This document shows, piece by piece, positions 1 to 11,989 of a DNA stretch of 64,000 nucleotides (position 1 is its first letter; every line of letters starts with the position of its first letter). Position numbers and translations under genes: made by a program. This DNA is from Armigeres subalbatus. Lineage: Eukaryota; Arthropoda; Insecta; Diptera; Culicidae. Where the stretch lies: positions 242,039,047 to 242,103,046 of the forward strand of contig NC_085141.1 of assembly GCF_024139115.2 (NCBI RefSeq). The letters run 5' to 3'. Under the pieces are notes generated by a model. The model worked only from the letters and a program-made list of their open reading frames with translations, did no database searches and was not told the origin of the DNA.

Positions 1-1085
1 ACATACTCTACTTTAGGTAATCTCGTACCTAGATCACTAATCGGTGAGGAAGAGTTGGTCTAACTCAATATTTAAGGCTCTCTGCTTCCACTCATCATTT
101 AGAGGAGTGAAACCACGGTCTACATGCGCCCCCAAAGCAAATCTTTGAATTTAATAAATATCGAAAATATGTTCTTCCAATAATTTAACTTTTTATCTAA
201 AATACGGAATGAAAATTTTTATAAAAGAAATATAAGTGGACAATCCACGATGATCACCTGTACAAGCAACCCATCACTTTTAAAAATGTAGGTACTCAAA
301 AATGAAATTTATAAGACTGGCTACATCAATCAATATAATATTGATCTTCTCCTCAAAACAACCAGCCCTGTGTGACTTTGAAATAGCAAACTTTTGAATG
401 AGCAGACATTTGTTGATTTTAAGAGTCTTCTTCCATCATCTCACCGAGCTTGAAGAACGGACTATCAATTAATGATAGTAAGAATTAAGACCTGTTTCAG
501 TCTTCTCGCTAGTTTTTCGACAATAATTCAAATATTTACTAAAAATGTAGTAAAACCGATTTTATGCAAGCAGGTTAATGACCATTCTCCCCTAACCTTT
601 CAACAAAACAATCAGTCTTAGATAAATTGTCAACACCATGAAAATCCGCTCAACATATTAACCCCAAAAATCCATAATTTTTCCGTGACGGTCTCATTTT
701 TGCAATGCTTTTGTACCCCCATATCCATTTGTGAATCAAAGACGTAGTCCTACACCAAAACCGATTATAGAACATATGGCTCAAGCCTAAGCCTTATAAA
801 CCGTAGTTGAGCACATTTATCGTTATAAATCTTCATATATTGAAGCTCTGACCAAATCTATTGATACGAGTGAGTCCGTTGGGGGTCAGTAGCAATCCCA
901 AGCAGTCCCAGTTAGTTCATTGAATTCGCACCAAATAAACTGAAAACCAAATAACTAAATTTTCATGACAAAACTTATTTTTTAAACGCCATTTTGAGCC
1001 TTCTGCATCGTGCGAACGGTACGGTACGCGCTCGCAACTCTTAGACACATGAGCCTATACGTACTAACTTCGTTCTGTAGCAGTT
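1..1085. other. AT-rich sequence without a recognised gene
   Basis: I see no convincing open reading frame, RNA gene or terminal repeat here. The sequence becomes more GC-rich near the right end, where the reverse transcriptase remnant begins on the minus strand. Confidence 0.5.
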
Positions 1086-2216
1086 AATACGCAGGGCCGT
1101 GCCGCAAGCTGGCCCCCATACCTCAGTATGGGCAGAGCGACAATAGCCAGAAACTTGCGTTTGCTGGCATAAACCGCAGAGCTATTGGACATCATCCGGG
1201 ACAATGCCACTATAGCTGTGGAGGCACGCTGAAGCGATGATGAAGCGTTCAGAGGTGACCGCGCAGTTGCCTGCCCTTATCACCGCTTGTTGCTCCGACT
1301 TTCGGTTGTTAACAACAACCACCTCAGTCTTGTGAGGAGCTAGTTATAACTTCCTGGAACTTATCCACTCCTCCACAATTGCGATCGAGTGGGCTGCTGT
1401 CAACTCCACCTCTTCGATCGATTCGCCGTAGACCTCCAGCGTAATATCGTCAGCGAAGCCGACGATTACCACGCCCACCGGAAACTTCAACCTCAAGACA
1501 CCGTCGTACATGACGTTCCATAGCATCGGAGCCAGTATGGAACCTTGCGAACCCCTGTGGTTATGCAATCGCACTTCTGACCCGCCTCCGTGTCGTATAC
1601 CAGTACTCGATTCTGGAAGTAGCTTCCGAGAATCTTGTACAGGTACTCGGGAGTTCCAAGACGCAGGAGCACATCTGCAATAGCTGCAATAGCTGGCACT
1701 ATTGAATGCATTCCTCACATCGAGAGTCACTATTGCACAATAGCGAACTCCCTTCCTCTTACGCTGGATAGCTATCTCCGCGGATTTGGTAACCGACAAG
1801 ATAGCGTCTACGGTCGACATACCCTTTCGGAAGTCAAACTGGTTACTCGATAAACCATCCGCACCCTCCGTGCGTATCAACAACCTGTTGAGGATGATCT
1901 TCTCGAGCGCCTTCCCCGCCGTATCAAGCAGGCATATTGGTCTATATGCCGACGGATCCCCCGGTGGTTTTCCCGCCTTTGACAATAGGACCAAGCTCTG
2001 CCTTTTCAATGCTTCAGGGAAGACTCCATCATCCAGGCACCTCTGCATGACAGATCTGAACATCTCGGGAGCCTCAGCAATGGCCGCTTTGATGGCCAGG
2101 TTCGGAATACCATCCAGTCCTGGCGCCTTACCTACACTAAGGGAGTGTGCAATCCCCGCAAGTTCCGCCACAGTCTCTCTTCCCTCGTCGACCACCCTGG
2201 CCCCTGGCAGCTCCAC
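1086..2216 (-). pseudogene. Non-LTR retrotransposon reverse transcriptase remnant (R1/LOA-like)
   Basis: The minus strand carries recognisable reverse transcriptase motifs of a LINE-type element, the enzyme that copies element RNA at the target site. In order these are GKAPGLDGIPN near residue 30, AYRPICLLDTAGKALEK near residue 90, a GMSTVDAI block, TLDVRNAFN, then GSILAPMLWN and the catalytic FADD near residue 256 (about 1443-1454). Between roughly 1555 and 1690 the homologous reading passes into another frame and then returns, so there are two compensating frameshifts. Beyond the 290-codon stretch the homology seems to continue toward 1090 in other frames (HKTEVVVVNNRK and ALPILRYGG motifs). 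The 5' part (ORF1 and endonuclease) is missing, so this is a dead, truncated copy. The R1/LOA assignment comes from the style of the motifs and is less certain than the enzyme call. Confidence 0.85.
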
Positions 2217-2472
2217 AAAGTGATTGATTCTGATTCAAATTCTGTTAAAAACCTTATTTCACTTAAAATTATGTGATTAAGCTCAAGTATACTTCATATT
2301 GACTTATCAGCGTCAATACCATAGAGCTAACTCAAAACCAGAAAATGAATGCATTGATATTTTCTTTTATAAATATTTTTCCTGTCTCCTACAAAAACTT
2401 GTAACAAAAAATATCATTTCCTTCCACATTCATCCTTTTCATAGGACGCCCGGAGACCCATAGTCTTCTATA

Positions 2473-3818
2473 TCTTCTATATATATATAAACCAATCTAT
2501 GTATGTATGTTCACTAACTACTTCTGAACTATTTGGTCGATTTCAACCAAATTTGGTACACACATTCTCTATCCTCAGGGGAAGTTAACAAAGGGAGTGG
2601 TAGGTTATTTGCAAAAGGGAGAGGAGTGGGGAGGGGTTTTGTCTAGAAAACGAACAATTATTTGTAACTTTCAAGTCCCAGGACCTTCAATCAAATGTTG
2701 CATACATGTTCACTTTGAGGAGACGATCATATGAGAGGGTAATTTGGGAAAGGGGGGAGGGGTCTGAAGGAAGAGGTATTGTTCAGAAAACGGGCAATTC
2801 AGAGTAAATTCTGAACCCCTGGACCGATTTCAACCAAATTTTGTATACACTTTCTCTAACCCGAAGAAAAAAAATAAAGGGGGTGGGGTGGCCTTTGGAA
2901 AAAGTGTGAAGGTAAGGGGGAGGCGTTCTCTTTGGAAAACGAGTAATTCAGTGTTACTTCCAACCCCCAGTACCGATTTTAACCAAATTTTGTACACATA
3001 TTCACTAAGAGGAGTCGATCATATGGAACGGTAGGTTGGGAAAGGGATAGGGGTCTGGAGGGAGGGGTATTGCTCAGAAAACGAGCAATTCAGTGTAACT
3101 CCTAACCCCCAGGACCGATTTCAACCAAATTCAGTGCACACATTTTCTATCCTAAGGAGAAGATAACAAAGGAGGTAGGAGGGTCATTGGGGAAAGGGGG
3201 AGTTATGGGGGAAGGCGTTGTCTTCAAAACCCGAGCAATTCAGTGTAACTCCCAACCCCCAGAATAAATTCCAACCAGATTTGGTACACATATTCTCTAA
3301 TAAAAATATATTTATGCAGGGGTACAATTCGATGAGCATTAGATTTACCTCTGTGGGTTTCGTGCTACAGCATTGGACTGTAGACTGGACTCTTTGAGAA
3401 AGAGGGAGGGTGTGGGGAGAGGAGTATTGTTTAATTCGATCGATGTTTAATTTAATCGATCAATTCAACCCTTTATTGAAATCATGGTTTGGCCAGTGAA
3501 AAGCAATGATTAGTGTGTTTCCCTCTGGATGGTGAATGTGATCCCTTCTTTAAAAAGAGACGTTTGCCCAGAATAAGACATGGGTGGATGTTTTTCATTC
3601 TTTAGAAATATATATTTGCCCGGAATAAGGTGATTATGGCTTTGCTCCCTTCTTCAAAATCAGTCAATTTTTTCATTTGCCTTCTTTTAATCAAATGATG
3701 AAGTATCAATAATAAAACACAATTATCCTGTTGACCAATTGGTTTATTCATTTTCCGATTGTGAAAAAACTGCGAATCAAACTGGAAAGCCCGAGCAAGG
3801 CCGGGTAGATACAACTAG
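2473..3818 (+). mobile_element. Non-autonomous Helitron, copy 1
   Basis: The right end has the classic Helitron form: a short GC-rich hairpin (CCCG, loop, CGGG at about 3790-3805) followed 10 nt later by CTAG and a target T. The left end starts with TC and runs into a (TA)n tract and a GTATGTATG run. The interior is made of about six diverged copies of a ~150-bp unit, each with a polypyrimidine-led start, a CCAAATTTGGTACACA-type block and a G-rich block. There is no coding capacity. The same ends and interior occur at 37779-39788 in the same orientation. Helitrons move by rolling-circle replication using a Rep/helicase supplied in trans. The exact 5' base is uncertain by several bases. Confidence 0.8.
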
Positions 3819-4412
3819 TATTTTATACAATTAACTCGACGAACCAAGCAATTGTCTGTTTGTCCATGTTTATGTGTTTGTGCATATGAGGCATGCAAAC
3901 AATTTTGTCGAATTTTCTTCCTCAACCGACTTTAATTGAGTGTAAGAAACAGCTGCTATGGAGAATATGAACCAGTCACACCCTTACAGTCAATTTAGGA
4001 TTAGGAGAGGAAAATGAGTTTGACACTCATCATTATAAGAGTCATAAGTCTCTGCATCTCCGTGAGCGCCACGGGAAAGGAATCGTTGGTTTGTTGAAAA
4101 AGTAATTCACACCTTGGTAAGCAACTTAATATTTATTGTAAACGAAGTTATTTTGAAAACTCGAAGACGAAAACCGTGTTTCAAATCAATCCAACGCAAA
4201 ATCAATGCGCTTCGTTTAACAATAATGTTTTTCTTAGCGGTGGCTCTTAAGGCCTAGTTATGCGCCTAAATCTGGTTTGAGGCCTAAGAGGTGAAGAAGT
4301 CAGCCTTCATTAAGAAAGGGGCCTTCTAAAATACGTCACAAGGGCCCTAGGAATCCACGTTACGGTTTTGCCTCTTTGGCAAAGTTGTATGTACCTACTG
4401 ATCAGACTCATA
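3819..4412. other. Sequence between transposons, nothing recognised
   Basis: Unremarkable AT-rich sequence between the Helitron end and the next MITE. No open frame or repeat could be supported. Confidence 0.4.
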
Positions 4413-4668
4413 CAGTAGACGTTCGATAACTGCAAGTTATTCAACTGCAATGAATTTTAACTGCGATTCGATAGTTGCAACAGATTTGCCGTCCGGACCG
4501 CCAAACTACAAAACTATTTCAAAATCAATGACAGCTGCATTGAGCTGCATAATCAGATACACTTTTATTTCATCTGACGTCGATTGACAACCGTTTGATG
4601 TCTAAAATACGTCGAATGGCATTCGCTAACTGAAAAGTTAACATGTTGTAGCTATCGAACGGCTACTG
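4413..4668 (+). mobile_element. MITE with pogo-like CAGTA ends (256 bp)
   Basis: The termini are inverted repeats, CAGTAGACGTTCGATAACTG on the left and the complement of CAGTAGCCGTTCGATAGCTA on the right, bounded on both sides by TA. A TA duplication and a CAGT start are typical of Tc1/mariner elements of the pogo/Tigger type. It has no coding capacity, so it would depend on a transposase supplied elsewhere. Confidence 0.75.
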
Positions 4669-6030
4669 TAATATGATTGACTAAAATAAAAACTCCCCTT
4701 AATAAATTAGAAATTTTCCATAGAAAATTAGGAAATTGCCAATAAAGAAATCAGGGTATGAGCAATAAATAGATATAAAATTTTCAAAAATTATGCAAAA
4801 TTTCCACAAATAATTATATTTTCTACACAAAAAAAATAACAGATTAGCACTTTTAAAAGTGAAAATGGCAATTATGAAAGAAGAATTTTCCATGAAGATA
4901 TCAAAATGTTCCACAAAAAAATACAAATTTCCATAAATAAATCAATATAAGTAATATACAATTACAAAATTTTCCATGAAATAAATATTTTTTCCATAAA
5001 TATTTAAAAAAAAATCCACAAAATAGTCAAGAAAAGGCAATAAAAAATAAAAAATAAAGAAATATAAAAAATCAATTAAACTGAACCTGAGATTTTTTAT
5101 GGAAAATTTCTTTTTCTTCAACTTTGATATTTTATTTTGCTGTCGCATATGATTACATTTACGCTCTGAGCCTGACGTCTTGAATATTGAGTCGGATCAC
5201 TTTGAAAAAATAGGATAGAATAGTTAAAGATATTTATCTTTTTCTGTTGGACATTTCTAGCAAAATACTGCAGTGATGAACTTTAACAAGGTTAAAAAAA
5301 ACAAAACACTGAAGACGTTTTATAGAAGAAAACTAAATACGTATTTGTCGACTCAGAATGGGCTTATGTAGAAAGCGTTAATAGAAAAATTGCATAACAT
5401 TAAGATTTAAAAACACCTTTATGATTTTGTTCAGCGGCGCAGCCAAAATTTTTGATAAATCACGACCGTACGCGGCAGTATGGTTTAAGTCTAAATTTGT
5501 TTCAAAATTTCGCGGAATTCCGTTGAATTTCGTTAAAAGCTAGTTTTTTTCTAGCGAAATATTTGTAATTTTACGAAACGAAACGAAATCAAGAAATCAG
5601 GGGTGGCATTGCGTACCTCGACTCGAAACGAGCAAACCATGCAAGTTGTCATACGAAAGAGCTGTCGAAAGGAGATGCGCAATGAGGCCCCAGATTTCGC
5701 CATGCTCAAATTCCGTGAAATTCCGCGGAATTTCGTTTCGAACCACCTGAAACGAAATTTTTCGAAATACCGCATATGCTTAGCGATTAGCAATAATTGA
5801 TTGAAACCATTGATGATTTATACAAATTTCTGTGATTCGTGACTTCTGCTGAAAGCTTGTAAAGATATTAGATAATCGTAAGAATTCCTGTATGTCAGCT
5901 TCTTAGAAGGCCTTAATAATCATAGAATTGCAATATATGTCCCGAAAAATGAAAAATCTCAAATTATGTGAGTATTCTCCGCAAGAGCTTTATAAGTTCT
6001 GATGAATATTTTAGAATTGATTATATTACC
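4669..6030. other. AT-rich intergenic sequence with CGAAA-rich patch
   Basis: At 4690-5150 the sequence is extremely AT-rich with many TTTTCCAT/ATGGAAAA words. At 5480-5780 words such as CGCGGAATTCC and GAAATTCCGCGGAATTTCG recur on both strands, giving a degenerate, partly self-complementary patch. The short open frames there are by-products of the composition. Confidence 0.4.
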
Positions 6031-6031
6031 A

Positions 6032-6099
6032 CCGCAAGCATAACTGTCCCATATTGAAATAGATTTCATATCAACATAGGACGGTTATGCTTTCAGCGG
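6032..6099. repeat. Small hairpin element, family of ~70-85 bp palindromes
   Basis: An imperfect inverted repeat has left arm CCGCAAGCATAACTGTCC and right arm GGACGGTTATGCTTTCAGCGG. In size and general motif layout it resembles the hairpins at 55972-56055 and 60058-60142. Confidence 0.5.
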
Positions 6100-6154
6100 A
6101 AGAATGTGCATCGATTTCTCAACACCAGAACGGTTGCCTAAATTGGAGACATAA

Positions 6155-6360
6155 GTTCGGTGGTCTAGTGGCTACCGCTTCTCCCTATCAGCAGGAGGTC
6201 GTGGGCTCAATCGCAGGCGTCCCTTTCCTATTCTGCAATTCTTAGTTTTTATTTTCTGTTTCTGTAAGGATTCCAGCGGAGATGCTACTCCTATACAACA
6301 GTCTTGGCTTGTAACACCTACGAATGTATGCGAATTGCTGAATGCTAATGTTAATACCAG
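6155..6360 (+). mobile_element. tRNA-derived SINE-like element
   Basis: The first ~75 bp resemble a tRNA gene: an A-box-like TGGTCTAGTGGC, a D-arm, an anticodon-like stem and a degenerate B box (GTGGGCTCAATCGC). They are followed by a tRNA-unrelated body. This layout suggests a pol III-derived retroposon. No target duplication was found, so the limits are approximate. Confidence 0.45.
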
Positions 6361-6919
6361 AACTTTTGCCCAAATTGTTTTTTCCTATTTGTCCCACTCA
6401 CGACTCGGAACGTGGATGCGCCTCTGGTTGATGCCGAATGGCCGTCGTGCAACCTGACCTGCTTACGCACTGCCGTTGAACTTGGACGTTATCCGGCACC
6501 CTCGCCGCTTGGCCTCCGTATTCGGCCCGATGGCCTGCACGCCACTTGAAGTGGGCTCAAAATTGTCCGAATTCGCGTCGGAGTTCTCCGCCGATTCGTC
6601 TCTGCCTACTTCCTGCTCGATGATGCACGGTTTTACATAAAAGTTTCTGTTTTCATAGTAATTTTCATACAAACTTCAAACTGCGCGTGCTCACTCAAAT
6701 TAAATCCAAATTGGCTCAACATTTAGGAAGATTATTAAAATGGCAAATAAAACCGTTTAAGCTTCGAGGGAAAAAAAAAAGTCAAAATTTTAATCACTTT
6801 AATGTACAATCAATATCATTTTACTATGTAGTTAGTAACAGAGGGGTGACCCGAGGTTAGGTTTACAATGTTCAAGGATGGAAGGTGATTAGGATTTGAA
6901 AATCAGGAAATCATCATAA
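6361..6919. other. Sequence without recognised gene
   Basis: A 69-codon minus-strand frame at 6463-6672 has an acidic stretch but matches no family I know. No other feature could be supported. Confidence 0.35.
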
Positions 6920-7546
6920 TCAAAGAATGTCTGGTTGTCCAAGCTTTTGAATAACTATTACTTTGACCTGTCCCCATTCTGGAGGCAAATGTTGTACTCC
7001 ATGAAACAGTTGTACAGGTAAAGTAATCGCCTTTTTACGAGTTTTTGGGAGGTTTTTAAGAAGATTGAATTTGATGTTATAGCATCCCGGAGCACAGCTA
7101 TTCGATGAAAGAAGAGACATAGATAGTTCCAGCATTAAGAATGGTCCTCCCAAAGAACCGGGATCAGTAGTTAATTCTCGAAATAGCGGTCCTGCTGGTA
7201 CGGAATCTGGACAGCCTTTTTTTTGCGAAGTTGAATATCCATGGATTGGAATATTCTTCACTCTCGTGGTGGAAATGCGGTTCCGCATATTGCGGACCGT
7301 ACTCCAGAGTGTTGTCATTGAGGTTTCTCGTGATAGTCCCTCGACAAAACGTCGCCAGTAGCTACGTTTTTTAGCCTTGAGAAGATTTTTGAGCTTTTTT
7401 TCAAGCCTCAAATATTCTTCGAAAAGCTCAGACCTTCCGTGTTTACGAAAAGCCTTGAAGGCATCAGATTTCTCAGAATACAACTTAGTACATTCATCAT
7501 CCCATCCAGGAGTGGCTGGTCTTCTTTTGACAGGGGCAACAGGCAA
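6920..7546 (-). pseudogene. Non-LTR retrotransposon fragment, linker between endonuclease and reverse transcriptase
   Basis: This 208-codon frame reads like the region between the endonuclease and reverse transcriptase domains of a Jockey/I-type LINE. It has PGWDDECTKLY near the start, the K/R-rich YLRLEKKLKNLLKAKKRSYWRRF segment (split here as YLRLEKKL, KNLLKAKK and SYWRRF), SRETSMTTLWSTVRNMRNR, and then APGCYNIKFNLLKNLP and PPEWGQVKVIVIQKLGQP, which normally lead into the first reverse transcriptase motif. The frame stops before any catalytic motif, so the copy is truncated at the 6.92-kb end. It abuts a second, oppositely oriented LINE fragment near 7550. The exact clade is not resolved by eye. 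Confidence 0.75.
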
Positions 7547-7569
7547 CAGAAGAAACTGCGGTCAAAAAA

Positions 7570-7833
7570 GATCGCACCAAATGTGTCATGTGCAAAACGC
7601 TCATAAGACCGGTAGGCCTCTACGGACATGAAACTTGGACCATGCTCGAGGAGGACTTGCAAGCACTCGGAGTATTTGGAAGACGGATGTTTAGGACCAT
7701 CTTTGGCGGTGCGCAAGAAGACAGTGTGTGGAGGTGAAGGATGAACCACGGTCTCGACCAACTCTACGGCGAACCCAGTATCCAGAATGTAGCTAAAGCT
7801 GGAAGGGTACGATAGGCAGGGCCACATTTAGGA
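7570..7833 (+). pseudogene. C-terminal remnant of a non-LTR reverse transcriptase, two nonsense codons
   Basis: The plus frame from 7570 reads as the conserved C-terminal domain of insect LINE polymerases: KTLIRPVGLYGHETWTM, then LQALGVFGRRMFRTIFGG, then NHGLDQLYGEPSIQNVAKAG. Two in-frame stops interrupt it. One is a TGA where arginine is usual (about 7735) and one is a TAG where tryptophan is usual (about 7812). There is no frameshift, so this copy decayed by point mutation. It overlaps long minus-strand frames that are only shadows. Confidence 0.7.
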
Positions 7834-10374
7834 AGTGAAAACTGTACTATATGAAACTGGTTGCATCTTTTTATTTTTAAATGTATGTGTTTAGATTTTG
7901 TCGCAAACAAGCCCTATTAGCCATAGTTGAACCTTTAAGCAACTTCTTGATTTACGTAAACTAAATAACAAGTCATCATCAGTAAAACATCGACCACTCC
8001 ATGTGACATATCATTAAGGTACCAAACTATTCAGCAATAAGTTAAACTAATTTGAACTGCAATCACAGCACGAAACAACTATAAAGCTTTCCATTAAGTT
8101 CAGTGAGCTAAATCGTTTCTGTTTCTGGTCCTGTTTTCTATTATCGCTCGCACTACAACAACAGCAACAACGACGAGACATCACCCGCCCCAAAACCAAT
8201 GTTAGTTGTTTGTTCCGAAATCAAATCAACTAGCCCTGGGGTATGTAATGGAGGTTTTCACTTTTTCCCATTATCCTGCCCCCGGACTGGGAGCAGCCAC
8301 CCTCGCTTGGCAAAGTCCACACACAACGAATGTTTTCAATGGTAAGCTGTTTAAACTCGTGCCACGCGGTATTGACCGCATGCACTTTGATGGGAGTAAG
8401 TGAGTGGAGGATTTTGCGGTGGCGGCATTTTTGACATCAGAGATTGTATGTACAATTAATGTCGTCATCCGAAGTCATAAATTATGGCCGGGTATCCTAT
8501 GACACCTACTGTACAGATATATTACATCAGCGACAGCGTGGAACAGTGATGCTGCCGAATCACTTTCACGGCTGGTTTGAATTATGATCAAATCGCGTAA
8601 CTGTTGCGTTCCCACGGTGGACATAAATCACGCCCGATAGTATCTGGAAAATTGATCCTCGAGCTAAATACGTCGAACTAAAATCCAATTCATCGCTGCT
8701 TCAGCACTTTGGGTTTCAACTTTTCATGCTATATGTGTTTCAAACAATTTAGGTAGAGAACCACTGACTGAGATATATCTGCAAGTAGCAAGCGGAATAC
8801 AAAATCACTGCATGAATGTTAACCAAATATAATCCGTCGTCAAAATTAGTTCGATCAAATTGTATTTCATGCAGTGATACATTATTTACTTTGTAAGTTT
8901 TCTCTAAAAATACATAACTTAGTCTTAAGTACTAAATAAATAATCATCTAAAATTAAAGCAAGAAAGTCTCCGCCAAGCTCCGCCAGCCTCCGGAAATGG
9001 AATAACTCTTAACGTGCCTTCAAAAATTCTTTCAAGTAAATATTTGCATTTTCTTAATTCCGAACATAAATTATCGCTGCACAAATAGCTCGCAGCGATT
9101 TTCTCAACTTTGAGCTGGTTCTCCTTCAACGACTTTGTAGCATTCAGAGTCTGCCGTAGTCTACGGACCAGGCGGCGGGGAAAATTATGAGCGACGCAAC
9201 GACGACAGCAGTGTCTGCTTTCGAACTTTAAATCCCTCAAGACGCAAGGTGTTTATCGGAAAACGGGTTCATAATTTCCCTCAACCCCCTCTTGATGGTT
9301 GCACCATTCTCCTTCTTTTTGGTGAATTAGTTTGCTTATTCACTGGTTTAGGGTGGCATCGCTCGATTGAATCCCGCAGCACGCTCACTCACTGTCGCCG
9401 TTCATTATCTAGCTGATGTTTCATTAATATTTATCTGTTTCTCAATTTCCATGACTTTACCTCTTATTATTCTGAACGGATTGGTTAGGAGGAAACGAAG
9501 GAAAGGGGTGGTCTTGAAGAGACGGTGCAAATGCCTACCAAGAAGGGAGTGAATTTTTGCCTGAATTGGTGTGTAAACATGTGCCGAGACAGAAGATCAA
9601 TCGAGAGTGAACTAATGCTGAATCAGTTGGGTAAACACAGGTATTTGAGGATGCAAAGATGATGGTGAGGAGGAAGTAACGAGTTGAGTGATGGATTCTG
9701 TTCTGCAGGAATAGACTGTTTTTAAAGTACAACGAAGGGATTGCTGCGAAGTTGTGTTGACATTGATGTGGTGAGGAATATTTTACTGCCTATTTGTGTT
9801 TATTTATTTCGGTCGATTTACACAACTGGAGTAGTCGCAGAGAGTGGGATTAAATATTAAAGAGGTTGTTGACATCGATTTAATGATATCGATCACACAA
9901 AAGTTGAATTCACGAGGTTTGCTCTGGCCTTCAATTTCCCAAGTGCGAATGGAATATCCAGAATATCTGGAAAGTTGGTACCTTTTTGAAAAGCAGTGAT
10001 GGAATTCCGAAAAATTAAATTCGGGATTTCAGAAGTCAAAAAAATTTGAATCTATTGTGCACCTTCTCTTTCAATTCGCCTGCAAATAAAAATTGCGGAA
10101 ACATGAAAAAATATATAGTTGATGATATGGAAATGCTAATATCATCTTCCAAACTTGGACGTACATGTTCATGATAGAGGCGAAAGTATAGAATTGATAG
10201 TTCCGTTAGGATACGGCAGGCATGAAGAATGTTTTTATAGAAGTCGATTTGAAAGCGAGCGGAGGGCAATATTTGTGATGGCACATATCACACGACCTTC
10301 CTTCTGCCAAGCTCCCGTATGAAGGGGGAGGGAAGAATATCAGTGTGGAAGCTGATATATCTTCTCTGGCCAGA
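7834..10374. other. Mostly non-repetitive sequence, no gene recognised
   Basis: The base composition is more balanced than in the repeat regions. Several short open frames exist on both strands, for example a 98-codon minus frame at 8944-9240 rich in Arg and Leu. None shows a domain, plausible splice structure or family resemblance I can support. It may be intron or intergenic sequence. Confidence 0.4.
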
Positions 10375-10417
10375 GGAATTTCACTCGCTTTCCAACAAAT
10401 TCATTTTAATTTGCATA
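10375..10417 (+). repeat. One to two diverged array units left of the transposon
   Basis: AATTTCACTCG, CTTTCCAACAAATTCATTTT resembles one to two units of the 23-bp array that starts at 11450. This suggests the transposon at 10418-11448 sits inside the left edge of the array. Confidence 0.45.
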
Positions 10418-11448
10418 GGGTATCTGTTCCCATATTAATAACAGCCCGTATATTAATCCCAACCGTCGATAAACCAAATAAAAAATCAATTTATTTACAA
10501 TTTCTCACATCGTATGTACACAATAATGGATGGAACACATTCTTGAATGTTTGGAATATTATTCAAGATTTTGTTTAAGTAATGTTTTAATTCACAAGAA
10601 TCAAATTATTAAAAGATAAAATTATAAAGCACTTTTATTTTCATTTTCCTACCTCTGAACTGATGGTTTGATGCACTGCTCGATTGCTACTAGCAGATTC
10701 ATCTGTTTTCACGCCGTTGTTTTCCACTCAATTTCAAGCTAAAACAATTCTATCCCTTCAAAATTCACTTCACAGCACATCACATTTTCACTATGAATAT
10801 AATTATATTTTAAAAACCAACGCGATTTCCTATAGTTTGATATAGGTTTATTTCGAACAACGTCTAAATTATCCTTGTCCGTATTCCAAACTGTTTACAT
10901 GGCTTGCAGTACTCTCAAGGGTTGCCGACCTAGATTTTTATTTCAAAGCGCTTGAATGAACTTTCACTGTGAAATTCAACTCTTATATTTGTAAAATAAA
11001 TTATATCGAAAAGATAAATTATGACAAACACAAAATTGAACTGATAAGATGGAAAACTGCAACAAAAACAGCAATTTTGTAATTATATTTCAACTGAAAT
11101 ACAATACATTGAAGAATTCGACATCACTGTAATCATATCGTTACGTATACACACAAGTAATAGTGTGCGTATGTTATGTTGGAAACAGTATTATTGATAT
11201 AGGTACAGGCATAGGATTAACTGTTTTTGAATGTTATTGAAATAGGTGCATGGCGGTGATGATGTTTTTTAACAAAATACTTCTATAATGTGATTAAAAA
11301 TTTAATTTTTGAAGTTACCAAATTTTTTTCAATTAAAAATTACATGAGCTGAGCATAATTATTCTCATGTTTCTTGATTAATGGGTGAGAAATCAATGCA
11401 TTTCATATGCGCATTGCCTTATTGTTATTGATATAGGAACAGATACCC
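10418..11448 (+). mobile_element. TIR element with TA duplication, 1031 bp, copy 1
   Basis: The left end GGGTATCTGTTCCCATAT and the right end, whose complement reads GGGTATCTGTTCCTATAT, form terminal inverted repeats flanked on both sides by TA. There is no long open frame. A second copy in the opposite orientation lies at 44591-45643, also TA-flanked, and matches along its length. The TA duplication fits a Tc1/mariner-like or similar transposase, but the superfamily is not settled. The 23-bp array starts directly at its right TA. Confidence 0.85.
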
Positions 11449-11989
11449 TAATTCATTCGAATTTCCAACGAATTCCCAAAAAAATTCATTAGAATTTCCA
11501 ACGCAAATTCAATCAAATTTTCAACGGAAACAACAAAAATTCATTCGTATCGGCAATAAAAATTCGTTCCAATTTCCTACGGATATTCATTCGAATTTCC
11601 AACGGAAATTCATTCGAATTTCAAACGGAAATTCATTCGAATTTCAAACGGAAATTCATTCGAATTTCCAACAAAAATTCTTTCGAATTTCCAACGGAAA
11701 TTCATTCGAATTTACAACGGAAATTCATTCGAATTTCCAACGGAAATTCATTCGAATTTCCAACGGAAATTCATTCGAATTTTCAACGGAAATTCATTCG
11801 AATTTCCAACGGAAATTCATTGGATTTTGCAACGGAATTTCCAACGAAAATTCATTCGAATTTCCAACGGAAATTTATTCGAATTTCCAACGGAAATTCA
11901 TTCATTTCCAACGGAAGATCATTCGAATTTCCAACGGAAATTCATTCGAATTTCCAACGGAAATTCATTCGAATTTCCAAAGAAAATTC

